From the NCBI GenBank assembly GCA_031282465.1, contig JAITDR010000015.1, positions 1-8,612 on the forward strand: 8,612 nucleotides of DNA. Reading direction: 5' to 3'. This document shows positions 5,227 to 8,612 of the stretch, in pieces. This stretch comes from Desulfovibrio sp. (GTDB lineage: Bacteria > Desulfobacterota > Desulfovibrionia > Desulfovibrionales > Desulfovibrionaceae). A program made the position numbers and the translations under genes. Positions within the stretch are counted from its first letter, which is position 1. Each line of letters begins with the position of its first letter. The notes under the pieces were generated by a model. That model saw only the letters and a list, made by a program, of their open reading frames with translations, was not told the DNA's origin and made no database searches.

Positions 5227-8200
5227 TGCGCATCCGGCAGATACGCTTCAAAAATCTCAATTCTCTGGCCGGAGAGTGGGAAATCGACCTGACCCACCCG
5301 GCATACGCCTCCGACGGCATTTTTGCCGTCACCGGACCGACCGGTGCGGGCAAGACCACCATTCTTGACGCCGTCTGCCTTGCCCTGTACGGCCGCACCC
5401 CCCGTCTGGGCAGAATTGCCGGCAACGCCGATGAAATCATGACCCGCCGCACCGGCGAATGCGGTGCCGAGGTCGTATTTGAAACCGAACAAGGGCTCCA
5501 TCTCAGCCGCTGGAGCCGGCATCGAGCGCGCAGGCAGGCAGGCGGCGAACTTCAGGTTCCGAAACAGGAACTGGCCCGCTTTGAAGGCGATACATGGCGT
5601 ATTTGTTCAACAAGCGCCAAAGGCACGGCCGCCGGCATCAAAGACGCCGTCGGCATGGATTTCGAGCAGTTTACCCGCTCCGCCCTGCTGGCCCAGGGCG
5701 GCTTCGCCGCCTTTCTGCAGGCCTCGCCGGACGAACGCGCCCCGCTTCTGGAGCGTATAACCGGCACCGAAATTTACAGCCGTATCTCCATGCGCGTTCA
5801 CGAACTCCGCGCAAAAGAAAACACGAGACGCGACGCCTTACAGGCCGGCCTGGAAGGTCTGCGGCTGCTGTCGCCGGAGGAGGAACAGCGCCTGCGCGCC
5901 GAACTGGACACTGCAAAGGCCCGTGACGACGAACTCGCCCTGTCGGCCGCCCGCAAGGAAAAGGCCCTTGCCGGGATACGGGAACAACTCCGGCTGGAGC
6001 GGGAACTGGAAAGCATTGCCGCGCGCCTGAAAGCGTTGCGTTTCGAGGAGGAAGCCTTTGGCCCGGACCGTGCCCGCCTGGAAGCCGCCGTGCGTTGCCT
6101 TGAGCATGCCGCCGACCTTGCCGCGCTCGGCGGACTCCGCGCCGCACAGGAAAAGGACGGGCGCGCCCTGCGCGATTGCCTGGAATCCCTGCCGGCCGCC
6201 CTTGCCGGAGCGAAACGGGAGCAGGAATACCTGAAGGCGGCAGAGACCCGGCGCGATGCCGCGAAAGCAGCCCTGCTTGCGGCTCGGCCCCTGCTCAGGA
6301 GCGTGCGCGAGCTTGACCTGAAAATCACCGAAAAGGCCGAACCGCTCCGCGCAAGCGATGCCGGTATCGCCGAACAGTCCACACTGCTCGCCGGGCTGCA
6401 GGGCGAACTGGCCCGCAAGTCCGCCGAACTCGACCGTCTGCGCGCCGAGCAGACGCAGTACGCAACGGAGCTTGCCGGCGGGACTGAACCTCCCGACGGA
6501 ACGGCCGATGCCGGCCGCGCGGCAGAGAGGAAGCCCGCAGAACGCGACCCCGCAGAGTTACGCAAGCACCTGTCTTTGCTGGAAAAGCAAGACAGACTGC
6601 TGGAGCGCGCCCAAGAGGCGGCCGTCTTCCTGGAGGCTTCCGGGCAGGCCGTCCGGAAATTTGAGGAGCAAGGCCGGGCTCTTGCGGCGCGGACGGCCGA
6701 GCCGGCCCTTGCCCTTGAGCGCACGGAGAGCCGGACGGCCGCTCTGGAAAAAGAGGAAGACGACCTGACAATCCGGCTTTCCCTGCAAAAAACCGTCGCA
6801 TCATACGAAAAAGCCCGGCACAGGTTGCGCGACGGCGAAGCCTGTCCTCTTTGCGGTTCCCCGGACCATCCTTACGCGCGGGGCAACATCCCCGGTCCGG
6901 ACGACACGGAAAAACGCCTTGCCGAAGTCAGGGCCGCGCTGAAAACAGCGCGCGCCGAGGCGGCGGCGCTCAAAGTGCGGCAGGCGGAAATCCGCAAAGA
7001 CGTCGCCCGCGTCGCGGAATCCCTCAGAGAACACGCCGGTAAACGGGAAGAAGCCGCAAAGCGCCTGGAGGCTGTCCGCGCCGCCCTGCCTCCCGATACG
7101 CTCCCCGCTCCCGCAGACCCGGAACACAATCCGGAATTTTTCGCGCAACTGGAACGCCTGCGCGGCGAGCATACGCGCCGCCTCGCGCTCGCCTCGGCAG
7201 CGCTGGAAAAAGCGGAAGCTGCCGTCGCCCTGGAAAGCAAGATTACCGAGCTGACGCAGCGTGTCCGGCACCTGATCGAACAGGCCCGGAATGCGGAAAC
7301 TGAGTTGCATAAACGCCGGGAACGCCGACGCCTGCTTCATGAGGAACGCGACGGCCTGCTGCGCGAACGGCGCGCGCTGTACGGCGACAACAATCCCGAC
7401 GCCGAAGAACGGCGCCTTGAAGCGGCGGCGGAAGCCGCCGATAAAGAAACGTCCGCCGCCGTGCGGAAAACCGACGCCGCCCGACAGACAGCAGTACACC
7501 TTCAAGAAAAAATCGACGAGTTGCGGAAAACCGCGGCCGAACGGGAAGAATCCCTGCGCAGCCTGAGCGCGGCCTTCCTCGTCCGGCTCCGGGCGTCCGG
7601 CTTTGCCGACGAGGCAAGTTGCACGGCGGCGGCCCTGCCGGAAAAAGAACGCCGGCGTCTGGCCGGGATCGCTGAAAAATTCACAAAAAATCGCGCTGCC
7701 CTTGCCGCCGCCGAACAGGAAAAGTCGGCGCTTTTGGCGGCGGAACGAGAGAAGTGTCTGCCTCCGCCGGAAGAAGCGCAAAATTTGGAAAACGACCTGC
7801 AACGTCTGGCTTCCGAGCGTACGGAACTTCAGCAGGTCATCGGAGCCTGCCGGCAGCGGCTGCGCGATGATGAGGAACAGCGCCTGCGGCGGCAGGAGCA
7901 GATCCGTGCGCTGGAAGCGCAAAAGCGGGTGTGCGCGGGCTGGGACGAACTTCATGTGCTCATCGGCTCGGCAGACGGCAAGAAATACCGCAATTTCGCT
8001 CAGGGGCTGACTTTTGACGTTCTCATGACCCGCGCGGACGTGCATCTGCGAAAAATGACCGACCGTTACCGCCTGACACGTGAGAGCATTGATGTGCTGG
8101 AACCTTCCGTGCGGGATGACTGGCAGGCGGGAGAGTTGCGTTCCACCCGGAATCTTTCGGGCGGCGAAAGTTTCATCGTCAGTCTGGCTCTTGCCCTCGG

Positions 8201-8453
8201 TCTGTCCGGCATGGCCGGGAGCAAGACGCCGGATTCGCTGTTTCTCGACGAAGGCTTCGGCACTCTGGACGACGAAGCTCTGGACATCGCCCTTGATACC
8301 TTGGCAGGCCTGCGCCGGGAAGGCCGGCTGATCGGGGTGATTTCGCATGTGGAAGCGCTCAAGGAGCGCATCGGCGCACAGATCCGGGTCCTTCCCCTGG
8401 GCGGAGGAAGGAGCCGCCTGGAAGGGCCGGGCTGCCGGAGTCTCGGCGCGTGA
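5226..8453 (+). CDS. sbcC: SbcC, ATPase subunit of the SbcCD complex (Rad50 family)
   Basis: SMC-like ATPase that binds DNA ends and, through ATP-driven dimerisation of its heads, gates the SbcD nuclease. From the ATG at 5226 it has 1075 residues (E. coli SbcC has 1048). Motifs: Walker A GPTGAGKT (37-44, Lys43); Q-loop LLAQGGFAAFLQ (near 155-166); long Glu/Arg/Ala-rich coiled coils (about 195-530 and 555-900); zinc hook CPLC (Cys540, Cys543) at the midpoint; ABC signature LSGGES (977-982); Walker B LFLDEGFG (Asp1008, Glu1009); and H-loop His1041 in ISHVEAL. The start is the ATG of TGATG, which shares its first A with the sbcD stop; AGGAG at 5216-5220 lies five bases upstream. A TTG at 5223 is in frame but too close to that site. 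Tight coupling to sbcD fits production of both subunits together. All key residues are intact. Confidence 0.97.
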   Translation: MRIRQIRFKNLNSLAGEWEIDLTHPAYASDGIFAVTGPTGAGKTTILDAVCLALYGRTPRLGRIAGNADEIMTRRTGECGAEVVFETEQGLHLSRWSRHRARRQAGGELQVPKQELARFEGDTWRICSTSAKGTAAGIKDAVGMDFEQFTRSALLAQGGFAAFLQASPDERAPLLERITGTEIYSRISMRVHELRAKENTRRDALQAGLEGLRLLSPEEEQRLRAELDTAKARDDELALSAARKEKALAGIREQLRLERELESIAARLKALRFEEEAFGPDRARLEAAVRCLEHAADLAALGGLRAAQEKDGRALRDCLESLPAALAGAKREQEYLKAAETRRDAAKAALLAARPLLRSVRELDLKITEKAEPLRASDAGIAEQSTLLAGLQGELARKSAELDRLRAEQTQYATELAGGTEPPDGTADAGRAAERKPAERDPAELRKHLSLLEKQDRLLERAQEAAVFLEASGQAVRKFEEQGRALAARTAEPALALERTESRTAALEKEEDDLTIRLSLQKTVASYEKARHRLRDGEACPLCGSPDHPYARGNIPGPDDTEKRLAEVRAALKTARAEAAALKVRQAEIRKDVARVAESLREHAGKREEAAKRLEAVRAALPPDTLPAPADPEHNPEFFAQLERLRGEHTRRLALASAALEKAEAAVALESKITELTQRVRHLIEQARNAETELHKRRERRRLLHEERDGLLRERRALYGDNNPDAEERRLEAAAEAADKETSAAVRKTDAARQTAVHLQEKIDELRKTAAEREESLRSLSAAFLVRLRASGFADEASCTAAALPEKERRRLAGIAEKFTKNRAALAAAEQEKSALLAAEREKCLPPPEEAQNLENDLQRLASERTELQQVIGACRQRLRDDEEQRLRRQEQIRALEAQKRVCAGWDELHVLIGSADGKKYRNFAQGLTFDVLMTRADVHLRKMTDRYRLTRESIDVLEPSVRDDWQAGELRSTRNLSGGESFIVSLALALGLSGMAGSKTPDSLFLDEGFGTLDDEALDIALDTLAGLRREGRLIGVISHVEALKERIGAQIRVLPLGGGRSRLEGPGCRSLGA

Positions 8454-8564
8454 AGCCGGCTTGCTCCTGCAAAAGTATTGATCTCTCGACACTGCAGCGC
8501 CGTCTCTTGCCTTACTCTGCCGTTTCGGGCACACTTCCCTCACGGCGGATACAACGGAGGACGG
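8454..8564. other. Short gap downstream of sbcC
   Basis: These 111 bases carry a perfect ten-base palindrome AAGCCGGCTT (8453-8462) overlapping the sbcC stop, but no loop and no T-run, so no intrinsic terminator is supported. No good -35/-10 pair was found for the next gene, which may be read from sbcDC or from a promoter I cannot recognise. Confidence 0.4.
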
Positions 8565-8612
8565 ATGCCTTTTTTCAGTACATTGTGGCAATTCGATATG
8601 CAGGCGGACGAA
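8565..8612 (+). CDS. Start of an unidentified gene (3' truncated by window edge)
   Basis: An ATG at 8565 follows GGAGG (8556-8560) by four bases, a convincing ribosome-binding site. The frame stays open to the window end and gives 16 residues, MPFFSTLWQFDMQADE. That is too little to name a family or predict a role. It shares the direction of sbcDC with a gap of 111 bases. There is no sign of a signal peptide in the visible part. Confidence 0.55.
   Translation, partial: MPFFSTLWQFDMQADE

Noticed and set aside
5798..6724. A 308-codon minus-strand frame opposite the sbcC coiled coil.
   Set aside because: Its extreme Arg/Ser/Ala composition is what antisense reading of Glu/Ala/Arg-rich coiled-coil codons gives; it has no domain and no ribosome-binding support.
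8453..8462. Palindrome AAGCCGGCTT at the sbcC stop as an intrinsic terminator.
   Set aside because: There is no loop and no following T-run, so it cannot form a standard terminator hairpin.
6801..8591. A 596-codon open frame on the minus strand opposite sbcC.
   Set aside because: It lies antisense to an intact sbcC with all motifs. High-GC genes commonly leave long open antisense frames, and the translation shows no recognisable domain.

Overview
This 8.6-kb window is GC-rich and tightly packed, with every gene I can support on the + strand. The architecture is ordinary bacterial chromosome: Shine-Dalgarno sites, one strong sigma70-type promoter, and stop/start junctions that nearly touch or overlap. 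Gene content (a hybrid histidine kinase, a Crp/Fnr regulator paired with a major facilitator transporter, and an sbcD-sbcC pair) fits a Gram-negative bacterium. The overall style recalls Desulfovibrionaceae-like genomes, but that placement is an impression and nothing in the window proves it.

Layout. Positions 2-1270 hold the C-terminal part of a hybrid sensor kinase (dimerisation/H-box, ATPase and receiver domains) whose sensor half lies upstream of the window. Positions 1271-1592 are non-coding: an AT-rich promoter block with a near-consensus -35/-10 pair (1306-1334), then a GC-rich untranslated leader of about 250 nt with several inverted repeats. Positions 1593-2318 encode a Crp/Fnr-family regulator. 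One base after its stop begins an MFS transporter (2320-3600), so the two are probably co-transcribed and perhaps translationally coupled; the regulator may respond to, or control, whatever the transporter moves.

Positions 3601-3870 are non-coding and contain two copies of a structured repeat 66 bp apart, each a palindrome joined to a conserved tail, followed by a strong GC hairpin. Positions 3871-5226 (sbcD) and 5226-8453 (sbcC) overlap by one base and encode the two subunits of the SbcCD (bacterial Mre11-Rad50) nuclease, which opens and trims hairpins and blocked DNA ends. All catalytic and ATPase motifs are intact. The last 48 bases (8565-8612) are the start of another gene, too short to identify.

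I find no mobile element, CRISPR array, tRNA/rRNA gene or obviously new multi-gene system. The least explained parts are the repeat pair upstream of sbcD and the long structured leader of the Crp/Fnr gene.
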